Below, one piece after another: positions 9,552 to 18,832 of a DNA stretch of 29,451 nt (its first letter is position 1; each line of letters starts with the position of its first letter). The DNA comes from Chalciporus piperatus. Its lineage: Eukaryota > Basidiomycota > Agaricomycetes > Boletales > Boletaceae. Under the pieces are notes generated by a model. It searched no databases. It had not been told where the DNA came from and saw only the letters and a list, made by a program, of their open reading frames with translations. Location: assembly GCA_038093975.1 (NCBI GenBank), contig JBBPTG010000283.1, positions 1 through 29,451 on the forward strand. The letters run 5' to 3'. A program made the position numbers and the translations under genes.

Positions 9552-9810
9552 ATGGGCCGGTTGGACCACTGGAGGGCTAATTAGGTCACTGGTGACTCGT
9601 TTGAGGTGCTGATAACTTGTTTGGGGTGTGGGTGAGTTGCTTGGGGAATAGGTGAGTCAATTGGGGCATAGATGGGCCAGTTGAATCACTGGAGGGCCGA
9701 TTGGGTCACTGAGAATTCGTTTAGGTGTGGGTGAGTCGCTCGGAGCAATGGCGGGTCGTTTGGGATGTCGGTGAGTTGTTTTTGGACACAGATGGGCCAG
9801 TTGGTGCACT
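9551..9810. repeat. 20-bp minisatellite with 120-bp higher-order repeat
   Basis: Thirteen successive 20-bp units, loosely GGTGAGTCGTTTGGGGCATA, follow without gaps directly after the Gypsy LTR. The first six units differ from each other but recur in the same order as the next six: GATGGGCCAG-TTG...CACT followed by GGAGGGC...TTGGGTCACT appears 120 bp after its first occurrence, and the first unit type starts a third round at 9791. The array has therefore been amplified as a six-unit block. Confidence 0.88.
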
Positions 9811-10032
9811 GGGAACTAGTAAGTAATACTAGACAAAGAACGACAAAATGTACCAACCAAGGTCACATGATGTGTTCCTGCACGCAAAATTCCGCCAAGT
9901 CTCAAGGCATTAGGAAAAGAAAAGCTACATTTTATTAGCATTGTAAACTAGTAATCAATGCCAATCATTTTACCTGTTTTTACTATGGAATAAACATGTA
10001 ACATGTACACTTTTTAGTATATTAGTACTACA
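9811..10032. other. AT-rich spacer
   Basis: About 220 bp between the minisatellite and the Harbinger-like inverted repeat. I see no ORF with family resemblance and no clear repeat. Confidence 0.5.
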
Positions 10033-10114
10033 CATGGCCGTGAATTGGGCCGGCAGCTGTGGCACGGCTGTGTCGTGGGCAAATTCTGTCCCTAAATAGA
10101 TGATTTGCTGATGA
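10033..10114 (+). repeat. Harbinger left inverted repeat
   Basis: 82 bp starting CATGGCCGTG and ending TTGCTGATGA; matches the reverse complement of 12115-12196 with a single difference (T at 10073 against C). It contains GCAGCTGTGGCACGGCTGTG, itself partly palindromic. The ATG at 10111 that opens the truncated transposase lies in its last bases. Confidence 0.92.
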
Positions 10115-10925
10115 AGCTTCCTGATGCTGCTACGCCTCTCGCTGCTGAGATTCACAATAATTCCAAATTTTATCCTTATTTTAAGGATTGTATTGGATCT
10201 ATTGATGGAACTCACCTCGACAGCTTCGTACCGGAGGAGGATGTTGCTCGCTATCACAACCGTAAAGGTCACCTCTCCCAGAATGTCCTTGCGGCATGTT
10301 CTCAAGACTTGAGATTTCTCTATGTCTTGAGTGGATGGGAAGGAAGTGCATCTGATGGGCATATCTTCACTGAGGCTCGTCAGTGAGATCTTGGAGTTCC
10401 AGAGGATAAATATTGTCTGGCAGGTGCAGGGTTCCCCCTTTGTGATGCGCTTCTTGTTCCTTATCATGGGGTTCGATACCATCTGAAGGAATGGGCTGCA
10501 TCCAATCAAAAGTATGTGTTTTTAGTTTAGTTTTTCTTATGATTGACTCATGGATAATTAGGCCTCAAAACTATCGGGAGCTGTTCAATCTTCGTCAAGC
10601 TAGCACACGCAATGTTGTGGAACGTATCCTCGGTGTTCTCAAACACCGATTCAAACTCATTGTTGCCTCGCCCGAGTACGACTTACATACTCAAGCTCAA
10701 ATGGTCCCTGCCATTTGTGTTCTTCACAACTTTATTCGCATTCATGATCAAGATGATCTCCCACAGCCAAGGACTCAGGATAATGCCAATCAACGTAATC
10801 CTTTGCAGGAGGAGATTCTAGAAGGAGAAGTGACTGTGGTTGAGTCAAGGCGAGCAAGCGAAAAAAGAGATAGAATTGCCATGGAGATGTGGGAAGACTA
10901 TAAAAGATATTTGGAAGAGAACTAG
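10111..10925 (+). pseudogene. PIF/Harbinger transposase (DDE_Tnp_4), N-terminally truncated
   Basis: Family motifs run from KFYPYFKDCIGSIDGTHL (first Asp, ~10.2 kb) through ASDGHIF (second Asp, ~10.35 kb) to RNVVERILGVLKHRF (Glu, ~10.62 kb), so the DDE triad is present. A TGA at 10384-10386 interrupts the frame after FTEARQ; CGA at this place would give the usual Arg/Lys-Asp-Leu, so it looks like a C-to-T change. An intron of 50 bp (10512-10561, GTATGT...TTAG) joins ASNQK to PQNYRELFNLR. About 100-150 N-terminal residues, including the helix-turn-helix usual for the family, are missing: the inverted repeat runs directly into the core. The TAG stop is at 10923-10925. Confidence 0.88.
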
Positions 10926-12081
10926 CTAATTTTCAAGTTCATGTTGAATGAAGCGGGTACGCCTAGCCTTGTTGTTAATCGCCAAATAGGCTCCAGCAAT
11001 GGCAGACTGGCGAGCAAAAAGAGAAATGGCCCTAACAGTCTCATCCTCAGATAGATCATCCTTCTCCTCAATAAGCTTGATGACAGCTTCTCGGCGAGCA
11101 GGAGATGTCATCGCTGCAGCAGAGGTCAAGGCACCAGCGTCTGAACCAGAAGCTTGAGGCTCCAAGAATGCAGTCTGAAGAGACTCGAGGGCACTCGCCA
11201 CAGAGAACATGGCCTCCGTACCTGAATTTCGGCCACAAAAACGCTTTTGAGTCGAGCTCTGAGGAGTCTCTGATGGAGCACGTTTGTGTCTGGCGACCTT
11301 CCTCTTGCCATGAGCAGGAGTGATCATAGAGTCCTAGAGACTGATTAGATTGTCATAGCTAACCCTCAAATATCACATACCTCATCAGAAGTGATCCTCT
11401 CAACATCAGTCAACTCAGCTTGCATTGCTGGCTCATCGTTAGCAAGGCCAGGATTGGCAGAGGCAGGATTGAACTGTCCCTCACCGGTTGCGAATACGCC
11501 ATGAACAAGTGAGTGAATCTTGTCGTAAAGAGGAAAGGGGGTTGTCTTCCACTTCTTGGCACTCGGGTGATTCTATCGGTCACGATAAATCAAGTGTAAG
11601 TTCACCAATATCACATAGAGAGCGTACCTCCAAGTATGTCTTCCAAACATTCTCAGGTGCAGTGACAAGCTGGAGGCTTTCATTCCAGCCAAATCCAGAT
11701 GCTTCACGAAGGCCATGAACCTTCTTGAAATCCTTTTTCAGCTGAACATCATGTTAGCATGGCTTGGAAGATGCCCAGTCAGCGATTATGCACCATATTC
11801 CACCGATTTCTCACAGCCTGCACAGACTTCACTGCTCCTCCACTGGTCTCCTCACTACCCTTGAGCACTTGCACTGCTGCCGAATAGGCCATCTCCTTGA
11901 AGCCAGAGTCAGATTGAAGGCCATTTTGCTTGGAAGCCAAGAGAGAGTCGATGAGGAGCGCATCAGCAGCGGGTGACCAAATAGTCTTGATTGGTGCCTT
12001 TTTCTTGGTTTTTTGGGGACCTTGGCTTTTCAAGAGAAGCTGAGGGTCAATAGGAATTGAACTTGGGGTATGATCACTCAT
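10926..12081 (-). CDS. Harbinger Myb/SANT-like accessory protein (intact, 4 exons)
   Basis: Exons on the minus strand: 12081-11794, 11741-11628, 11572-11381, 11333-10926. The introns are 52, 55 and 47 bp, all GT-AG; the exons sum to 1002 nt, giving 333 residues with no stop. The N-terminal half has the Myb/SANT-like trihelix layout: WSPAADALLIDSLL, then KSVQAVRNRWN and LKKDFKKVHGLREASGFGW, then NVWKTYLENHPSAKKW. The C-terminal half is linker plus a helical tail. In PIF/Harbinger elements such a protein binds the ends and helps the transposase enter the nucleus. It starts 34 bp inside the right inverted repeat and its stop codon touches the transposase stop (TAG|CTA at 10923-10928). Confidence 0.86.
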
Positions 12082-12114
12082 GTGGAGTGGATTACAGCAG
12101 TGGATGTAATGAGT

Positions 12115-12196
12115 TCATCAGCAAATCATCTATTTAGGGACAGAATTTGCCCACGGCACAGCCGTGCCACAGCTGCCGGCCCAATTCACGGCCATG
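12115..12196 (-). repeat. Harbinger right inverted repeat
   Basis: Partner of 10033-10114 (81 of 82 bases identical as read). Beyond 12196 the sequence changes to gene A coding DNA. The plus-strand ATG at 12147 lies inside this arm, so a protein predicted from it would be a chimera. Confidence 0.92.
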
Positions 12197-13767
12197 CCAC
12201 AGCCACTGGCCAAAACAGAGGGCTATTGCAGTCGAGTCAGATGAGGCCGAGGAGCCAGAAGATGACCCAATAGAGTGGCCGGTCCCTTCAAAGTCCTCGA
12301 GGCCTCGCCCGAAACACACCAAAGCGTCAGCACTATCGGGCCCATCGCTTCCCTCCCTCCCTTCGATCGTCGTGCAGACTCAACGCCCACCACTGCAAGC
12401 ACCCAAGCTGGCTCGTCTCCCAGTCCCAACCCCAAAGACATCATCTCGCCCCCGCCGCCACCTGCCTATGATGCAAACAAAGGCTCAACAGGAACATAAC
12501 AAGGCCGAACGAGCCAAAAACGCTCAACCTGGCCCGTCCCATCCCTCCCCTGCCTTGGCTGCTGCCGCCTCAGGCAGCGGCTCCGTTCTACCCCCTCCCC
12601 CAGAACACTCTCCATGTGACTGGTGTGTCACCATGGGTCGGGACTGCATTCTGCATCCCCCTGGAGTGAGCCGCAATGCCTGCATTCCCTGTTTTCAGGG
12701 AAAGCAGAAGTGTTCGCTCACAATGGCCCATCCAAGACGCGCGGCTTCGGCCCCAGGGACAGATTTGCCTGGCACCCCAGGCCCCTCTACCAGGCCGAAG
12801 AGCACTCGCCAAACAAGGGTAGCAACAGGCAAGGGGAAAGGCAAGGAGACAGCGACGACTCCTGAGGACGACGACTCCGATGACCCATTGGCCATGGAGC
12901 AGACCAAAGGGCAGGCCGGCCGGAGCACAACGAAGAAGAGAACAAGGGCTCAGTCGGCATCAGAAGAGCCGAAGGCGAAGAGGGTGAAGCCAAGTGAGTT
13001 CATAGGTCATTCAAGTCTCTATTTGACATTAACATAGTCTACCAGCCCCAGTGGTCGAGGTCCCGACCTTCCGGCAGGTCATCTCGAAGGTCGTCAGAGA
13101 GCAAGGACACCTTCCAGGTGTCTTGGCGGTCTCTCGTCCTTCGAGCGAGTCGACCGACTATGCCGAATGGAGGGACTATGCACTCAGGCTGGAGGGCGCT
13201 ATCCATCCCTCGGCCGCTCGCTTCGACCAAATGGAGGCTCGCTTCTCCGAGCTGGAGTCAGGGCTTTCGGTGGTATCCCAGCAGGTCAGCGGGATGTCGA
13301 GGGTGTTGGAAACGGTCAGGCAAGTACAAGCCGTCGATCATTGTCCATCACCGGCCGCCTCGTTTGTCTGGCAACCTTGCCCATCTCCCTCTGCCTCTCC
13401 CCCCCTTCGCTCCCCCTCAGCTTCGGCTCCCCCAAGATCCGCTGTGTCCCACTCGCCCTCAGCGGCTGCATCCCTCCCTGCGCCCGAGATCGTCGCTGAG
13501 GCCAGCAAGGCCACTTTGGAGGCCAACCCAACTCTGGACTCAAGGCCAGTCATTGAATCTAGTGACCAAGGGACAGCCGCATCGCCGGCCGACACCAACA
13601 CAGAGCCTGACATTGGTACAGCCATGCAGGCTTTGTTCCAATACCCGTCCCAGCTGTCCAGTCCGGCCGCTGAGTCAGATGACGGTCCATCGGGCGAAGA
13701 TTGTGATACCACTGACAAGGTTCCCTCAGTGGATGATCAATCAGAGCCAATGGACACTGAGGAGTGA
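12197..13767 (+). CDS. Gene A: Cys6-cluster/coiled-coil protein, 5' end replaced by Harbinger arm
   Basis: Two exons (to 12993, and 13046-13767) joined by a 52-bp GT-AG intron; the native start is not visible, and the first ATG in frame (12147) is in the transposon arm. The N-terminal half is low-complexity, rich in Pro, Ser, Ala, Arg. A cysteine cluster at about 12615-12713 has the spacing CX2CX6CX11CX2CX6C (CDWC ... CIPC ... C), which fits the fungal Zn2Cys6 consensus, and is followed by Lys-rich tracts (GKGKGKE, KAKRVKP) like nuclear localisation signals. Exon 2 has a heptad-like stretch (MEARFSELESGLSVVSQQVSGM) and a Ser/Pro/Asp-rich acidic tail ending DTEE. It converges on gene B with 122 bp between stops. 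A fragment of its end recurs at 23661-23929. I do not know a named family; a DNA-binding role is inference from the Cys6 pattern. Confidence 0.65.
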
Positions 13768-15924
13768 GGGCAGGGCCAATGTATATCATCTTTATCTTGT
13801 ACTGTATATACATCGCAATAGAGTGTTTTCTTTGCAGTCCATTCAAAACGCCTACTTAAGCAGTCAAGTCCGAAAGAAAGAAACCTAGATTAGGGTCTCT
13901 TTTTGGTAGGTGTTACTACACCATCGTCCTTGCGAGCTGGAGTCTTCCTTGGTCTACCTGACCTGCGAGCCGATGCCTCAGGGACTTTATGGAATGTTTC
14001 ATCGGCCGCACCCTGGATCAAATCGTCATTTGTCAGTCAAGCTCAATATACACATATATGCATTGACCTTGTCAGCCTTGGCCTCGGCCGGCTGCCTTGA
14101 ATCCTTCTCTTTGCGAACTCTCTTGGTGAGCCTGTCATCGGCCGACGAATCAGCGGCTGAACCATCCTCCTCAGTCACAGGACGTTTATTCTTCCTACCC
14201 TTTGTTGAAGTTTTCTCCTTCCTGTCATCGGTGGCACCCTGGGTCACATTGTCATTTGTCAGTCAAGCTCAATATACACATATGTCCACTTACCTTGTCA
14301 GCCTTGATTGCGGCCGGCTGCTTGTCAGCCTTGGTTTCGGCCGGCTGCCTTGAATCCTTCTCTCTGCGAACTCTCTTGGTGATCCTGTCATTGGTCGACG
14401 GATCAGGGACTGAACCATCCTCTTCAGTCAGAGGACGTTTTTTCTTCAAGGCCCTTTGAACTTTTCTCCTGGACCCTTGGCTTAGGAGGCTGGGGCTTAG
14501 CCTTAGACTTAGGCTCCAATGGCTTAGGCTGTAGCTTTGGCTGTGGCTTTGGCTTTGGCTTTGGCTTTGGCTGGGACTCTGAGTTAGACTTTATGAGCAA
14601 AGATAAAGTTGTTATGTATTACCTTGTCAGTCCCCTGAGACGTTTTCTCCTTGGATGCTGACTGTTCCTTGTAAACCTTGGACGGTTCACCTTGTTTGGT
14701 TCTGACATCATGCCAGCTGGAAGGAGCTGGGGTCTTTCGGGATGCAGTATGATGTTTATCGAAAGCTGGCAAATCTGTCAGCCGATTAGCATGCTCTCAT
14801 CAATGCCAATGCTGCATGGACCCACCATAGTCCCCCATTTCATTGTCTTCATCCTCCTCGGCCGATGACACATCAGACATGATGGGTACCTCTTGTGCTT
14901 TCCCTTTCCCCTTTCCCTTGGGAGTCTGCACAGAGACAAATTCATTGTCAGTGAGTTCTGGCGAGGGAGCTCTCTGACGACTCTGGAGCCGTTTGCTCTT
15001 GTCTAGCCGTTTGCTCTGGTCATGTGTTACCTGGAATCCCCCTTTCGCCCCTCCCACCTGACTCCCAGCAAATATCAGCACCTTCCTGGCCTGCTGTCTG
15101 CTCTGCCAGAAACTAAGCAAGCTTTCGACTTGCTTTTGCCTCATCTTCAATGGATCAATCATCACAAACCCTTTCGGCAGATAGTCCGCATGGATGAAGG
15201 CGGATTGTCGTTTAGCCACCTCGCCAAATGGGACCTTGGCCTTGTGGTTACCCGACTCTAATCCTGTCGACCTGCTCAGCTGAGATCTATTCAACATCGG
15301 CCGACTCACTGTAATGAGCAGTCAAGAAGGCTCGCACCACATCCTTCATCTGGTCAAGGTTCATCAGCTTGATATCTGGAATGATTGGAGGCTCATTCAC
15401 TGTCCAATCAGGCTTGAGCAACTTTATCATCACCTCAACGCTATTCTTCTTCTTCTTCCTAGTAATGACCGGCAAGCCTTCCAAAGACCCTTCATCTTCG
15501 CTCCCTTCTTCGGCTGGCCTGTCGTTCACCCCAAAGGCTGTGTTGGCCCATTTGTTCCATTTAGGGTGAATGCTGTCCCAATGTTCAAACGGTGGGCCAT
15601 TGTCCAACTCGTCATTGTAATCGAAGCTGAATTGTATGGTTAGCTTGAGATCGACAGCGGCCGATGAAGCTAACTGACTGAGAAATAAGGACATCATCGT
15701 CTTTGTCCTTCCATGCACTCATGACCATAATCCGCGCTCCACAGTTCTTCCACATATCCTTAGCAAACGCAAGGACCATGTTTGGAGCTTTCTTCGACAC
15801 ATTGCTGATCACATAGCCATAGAGGTCAATACCAGCCAATCAATCAGACAGTCAGAGGACCTACTCAGCTTGGACTTCGGCCGACGGCTTGTCTGCATTC
15901 CATTCTTCGACCTCAGCCTCTAGG
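13501..15924. repeat. Segmental duplication, copy 1
   Basis: Matches 23661-26006 in the same orientation at high identity, covering the gene A tail, the gene A/B intergene and most of gene B. The offset falls from 10163 bp (at the gene B stops) to 10083 bp (at 14800/24883) because copy 1 has an extra ~49-bp piece near 13971-14019 and a ~27-bp in-frame duplication near 14310-14340. Copy 1 ends where the LTR fragment starts. Confidence 0.93.
13890..15924 (-). pseudogene. Gene B copy 1: 5'-truncated multi-exon accessory gene
   Basis: Corresponds exon by exon to the fuller copy at 24053-26678, but its first exon and most of the second were lost when an LTR entered at 15924/15925. The retained parts include the DDDVLIS/FDYNDELDNG segment, the KVPFGEVAKRQ...GFVMIDPLKMRQ region, the GKGKGKAQ and acidic SSAEEDEDNE stretch, the Lys-Pro repeat (PKPKPKPQPK) and the repeated TKRVR(K/R)EKDSRQPAE exons. 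The last exon is whole and ends with an AT-hook-like RRSGRPRKTP before TAA at 13890-13892. About 2 bp are missing near 14440-14450 relative to copy 2, a frameshift in the Lys-Pro exon. CAG at 14635-14637 is still a codon here, whereas copy 2 has TAG. Confidence 0.75.
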
Positions 15925-16144
15925 TGTTACGCTTGTACCGGGTAGGTCGAAGCGTAGACACAAAAGCCTAGTCAAGGACAAGGGTTTCAAAGGTAGCCTA
16001 ATGATGGGATGTCCATGTTAAGGCCTAGCGTCCGTTCAAGAGTGGGACGGTGACTCTCAGAGGGTTCAAGGGAAGCAAGGAGTAACCAGGCTAGATTGCG
16101 CAGGTCTAAGTTAGGGTTACAGGAGGAAACTCGAGGGTTTATAT
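15925..16144 (-). mobile_element. Truncated Gypsy LTR fragment
   Basis: The reverse complement of this piece matches the last ~220 bp of the LTR at 9057-9551, from its TATATAA box to its terminal GTAACA, with scattered differences. Its outer end (TGTTACGCTTGTACC) is a genuine LTR end abutting gene B. Its inner end breaks in the TATA region and fuses to the DDE pseudogene, so no target duplication can be matched. Confidence 0.88.
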
Positions 16145-16146
16145 AA

Positions 16147-18348
16147 GTGAAGAAACGAGAGATACCATCAGTTCGGGTTGGGCAACCTCCGACTCCTCCA
16201 CAGGAATCTGGCACTGGTCCTGACCAGTCTGATGAGGGCTTCGAGTCGGAGCACGAGTCGGAGGAAGATGATGACGGCGGGAACTTGGAAAATGAAGAGA
16301 TGATGAGGTGGTGGAGGATTGAGCAGCCAAAGGAAGGATACGAGGGGTTCAAAGAGCGCTGGAGGGCAGCTGCCGAGGCTTAGGCAGCTTCAGGAAGTTT
16401 CATCAACGCTGTCAACGCTGTCAACGACGTGTCAGCAATCATGCAACCTTCTCAGGTCACCATGAATCTCGCAGCAACCCCACCATTCCAATTCCCACTG
16501 ATCAACTTCCCGCCGAGACCATCCGAGGACGAGGTGCAACATTCATACAGTGGATATACTGCAGATGAGCGTGCGCCGCCTACGGTTGATGCAGCGGAGT
16601 GCGCGTTACACGATCTGAAGGAGCTCCTTCACCCAAAATGCCCATCGGGGCATGGACATAAGGCCTTACCTCACTGGTTGAGAAGCGGCTGACATGGGTG
16701 CAATATTTCCTTTGCACGTTTGTGGGTGGGGTGCCATGGACACCTGCTTCTCTCCAGACAGCGAAATTTGTGGGGAGCAGAGAATACCTGTCGAGGAGGC
16801 TGCGGGAGTTGGCGAGAGCTTACATCCTCGATCACAACAACTTGCCATACAGCAAAAATGGAGGGGAATGGACAAAATCATGTATTCAAGATGAGGACTT
16901 GAAGGAGGAGCTTGTCATGCACCTTCAGTCCTTGGGAAAATATGTCAACGCAGCCACCATGGTCGAATACCTCCAACAACCGGATGTCAAAAAACGCTAC
17001 GGATTGGGGAAGACAGTCTCGTTGAAGACGGCAGAGCAGTGGATGAAGTCCTGTGGTTATCGTTGGACCGTTGCGCGAGGAGGGCAATATGTTGATGGGC
17101 ATGAGCGGGAAGATGTCATGTCTTATCGGCAAACCATTTTCCTGCCAGCATGGTATGAGCTCGAAGCCAAGATGCGAAATTGGGAACAGCAGCCTACGAT
17201 GGAGCAAGTGGGCGAGGAGTCTAGTGAGGCTGGGAGCAGGCGTACAGTCGTTTGGTTTCACGATGAATCCACATTCTATGCGCACGATCGTCGTCAGAAA
17301 CATTGGGTCCACACCTCGGAAAAGGCAACTCCAAAGGCAAAAGGGGAGGGGGCATCACTGATGGTTGCTGATTTCGTGTCAGCAGACTATGGATGGTTGT
17401 GATCACCTGATGGGAAGGAGTCGGCGAGAGTCCTGTTTCATGCCGGAAAGGGACGTGATGGCTTTTTCGCAAATGAAGAAATCCTGCAGCATGCTGAGTG
17501 TGCAATGGACATCCTACAGAGATACTATCCAAACGAGAACCATGTCCTCATTTTTGACAATGCTACGACCCACCTCAAACGTGCTGATACTGCTCTATCT
17601 GCTCAAAACATGCCGAAGAACTGTCGAGATTGGGGGGTGGACACTCCCGTTCGGGATGAAGCTGGGAGGCCAACCCGTAGACCCGATGGGAAGATCGTCA
17701 CACAAAAGGTCCACATTTCCAATGGATTTCACAATGGTGTCACCCAAGAATTTTACTGGCCGGAGGGACACCCAAATGCTGGAAAATTCAAGGGAATGGC
17801 CACAATCTTGGAGGAGCGTGGCTTTGATACGACAAACCTCAAGGCTCAATGCAACAAGAAGTTCGAATGTCCACCAGGATCAACAAACTGCTGTTGTCGA
17901 CGGATTCTTTACAATCAATCAGATTTCGCCCATGTCCTCTCACTTCTAGAGACGACTTGCCAGAAAAGGGGATTTCACGTGTTATTTCTTCTGAAATTTC
18001 ACTGCGAACTCAATTTTATTGAGCAATGCTGGGGCTATGCGAAACACTTATACCGCTGCTATCCCGCATCATCCAAGGAAGCTGATTTGGAGCGAAATGT
18101 CATCAGGGCTCTTGATGCAGTGCCACTTGAAAGCATGCGGCGGTACGTTGCTTTGACGAATCCATTGATATAAATATACTAACACTGAGAATAGGTTTGC
18201 TACCCGTTCACGCAGATTTATGGATGCTTATTATAAGGGTCTCGATGGTAAACAGGCTGCTTGGGCTGCCAAAAAGTATCGTGGTCACCGAGTTCTTCCA
18301 GCCACCTTGATGGCTGATATGGACGAGGCACAAGTGACTGTAAATTAA
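16147..18348 (+). pseudogene. IS630/Tc1/mariner-superfamily DDE endonuclease, decayed
   Basis: The frame starts abruptly at the LTR junction (IPSVRVGQPPTPPQES) without an ATG. An acidic N-terminal region and GYEGFKERWR are followed by TAG at 16381-16383, then SGYTADERAPPTVDA, a frameshift near 16660, and a long block with YVDGHEREDV, VVWFHDEST (first Asp), KGEGASLMVADFVSADYGWL, TGA at 17400-17402, SPDGKESARVLF, IFDNATTHLK (second Asp), CCCRRILYNQ and FHCELNFIEQCWGYAK (Glu). A 52-bp intron (18143-18194) precedes FATRSRRFMDAY and KQAAWAAKKYRGHRVLP; the stop is at 18346-18348. The family is abundant in Agaricomycetes. Both nonsense codons would be sense codons (CAG, CGA) by single C-to-T changes. 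No terminal repeats were recognised. Confidence 0.88.
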
Positions 18349-18832
18349 TCATAAATATTTTTCCTTGACACCTTAGATCTAAAGTACTGTTGGCATCGTG
18401 AATACCATCCATCTTGATTGTCGCCGGGAGCATTTCCTTACGCAGCCATTGTCACGGCCAGGGTGATAGCCAAAAGCAGCCAACCACCCGCATTTGCTTG
18501 AGCATTCACAATGCGTCACACAACGGTCACATCATGTGATGTTGACCGAGACTGCTTGACACCTATCTTACCCTTCACACCACTACTAGTACATAGTGCT
18601 CCGAAACACGATTTCAACAACAACCTGCTAACTTTTGTTTCAGATGTAATCCCACACGATCCCAGAAAAATCCCGCACGAAACCCGGTCTCGTCTTTGTC
18701 TCCTCACGACGTCAGTTGCGCGGAGCAGTACTTAGATCACCACGATAAGAAGAACCAGGCAAAGCGGAGACATATATTTCGTACACGTGATCTAGGAGGG
18801 TTACACATTGTTAGCTAAATCAACATATTCAT
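18349..18832. other. Intergenic spacer
   Basis: About 480 bp between the DDE pseudogene and the kinase stop. I see no gene, no clear terminal repeat and no strong motif. Confidence 0.5.

Larger units (their letters stand above)
10033..12196. mobile_element. PIF/Harbinger-type DNA transposon
   Basis: Two converging genes, a DDE transposase and a Myb/SANT-like protein, lie between 82-bp inverted repeats (10033-10114 and 12115-12196). This two-gene content defines the PIF/Harbinger superfamily. I could not identify the expected 3-bp target duplication at the arm ends, so the true outer limits may differ by some bases. The transposase is truncated and nonsense-mutated while the partner gene is open. 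The right arm runs straight into gene A, whose 5' end it has probably replaced. Confidence 0.85.

Noticed and set aside
9552..9815. GT-rich array as telomeric or subtelomeric repeat.
   Set aside because: The units are 20 bp and varied; no TTAGGG-type repeat is present.
12147..12196. ATG at 12147 as the true start of gene A.
   Set aside because: It lies inside the Harbinger inverted repeat, so these codons are transposon sequence.
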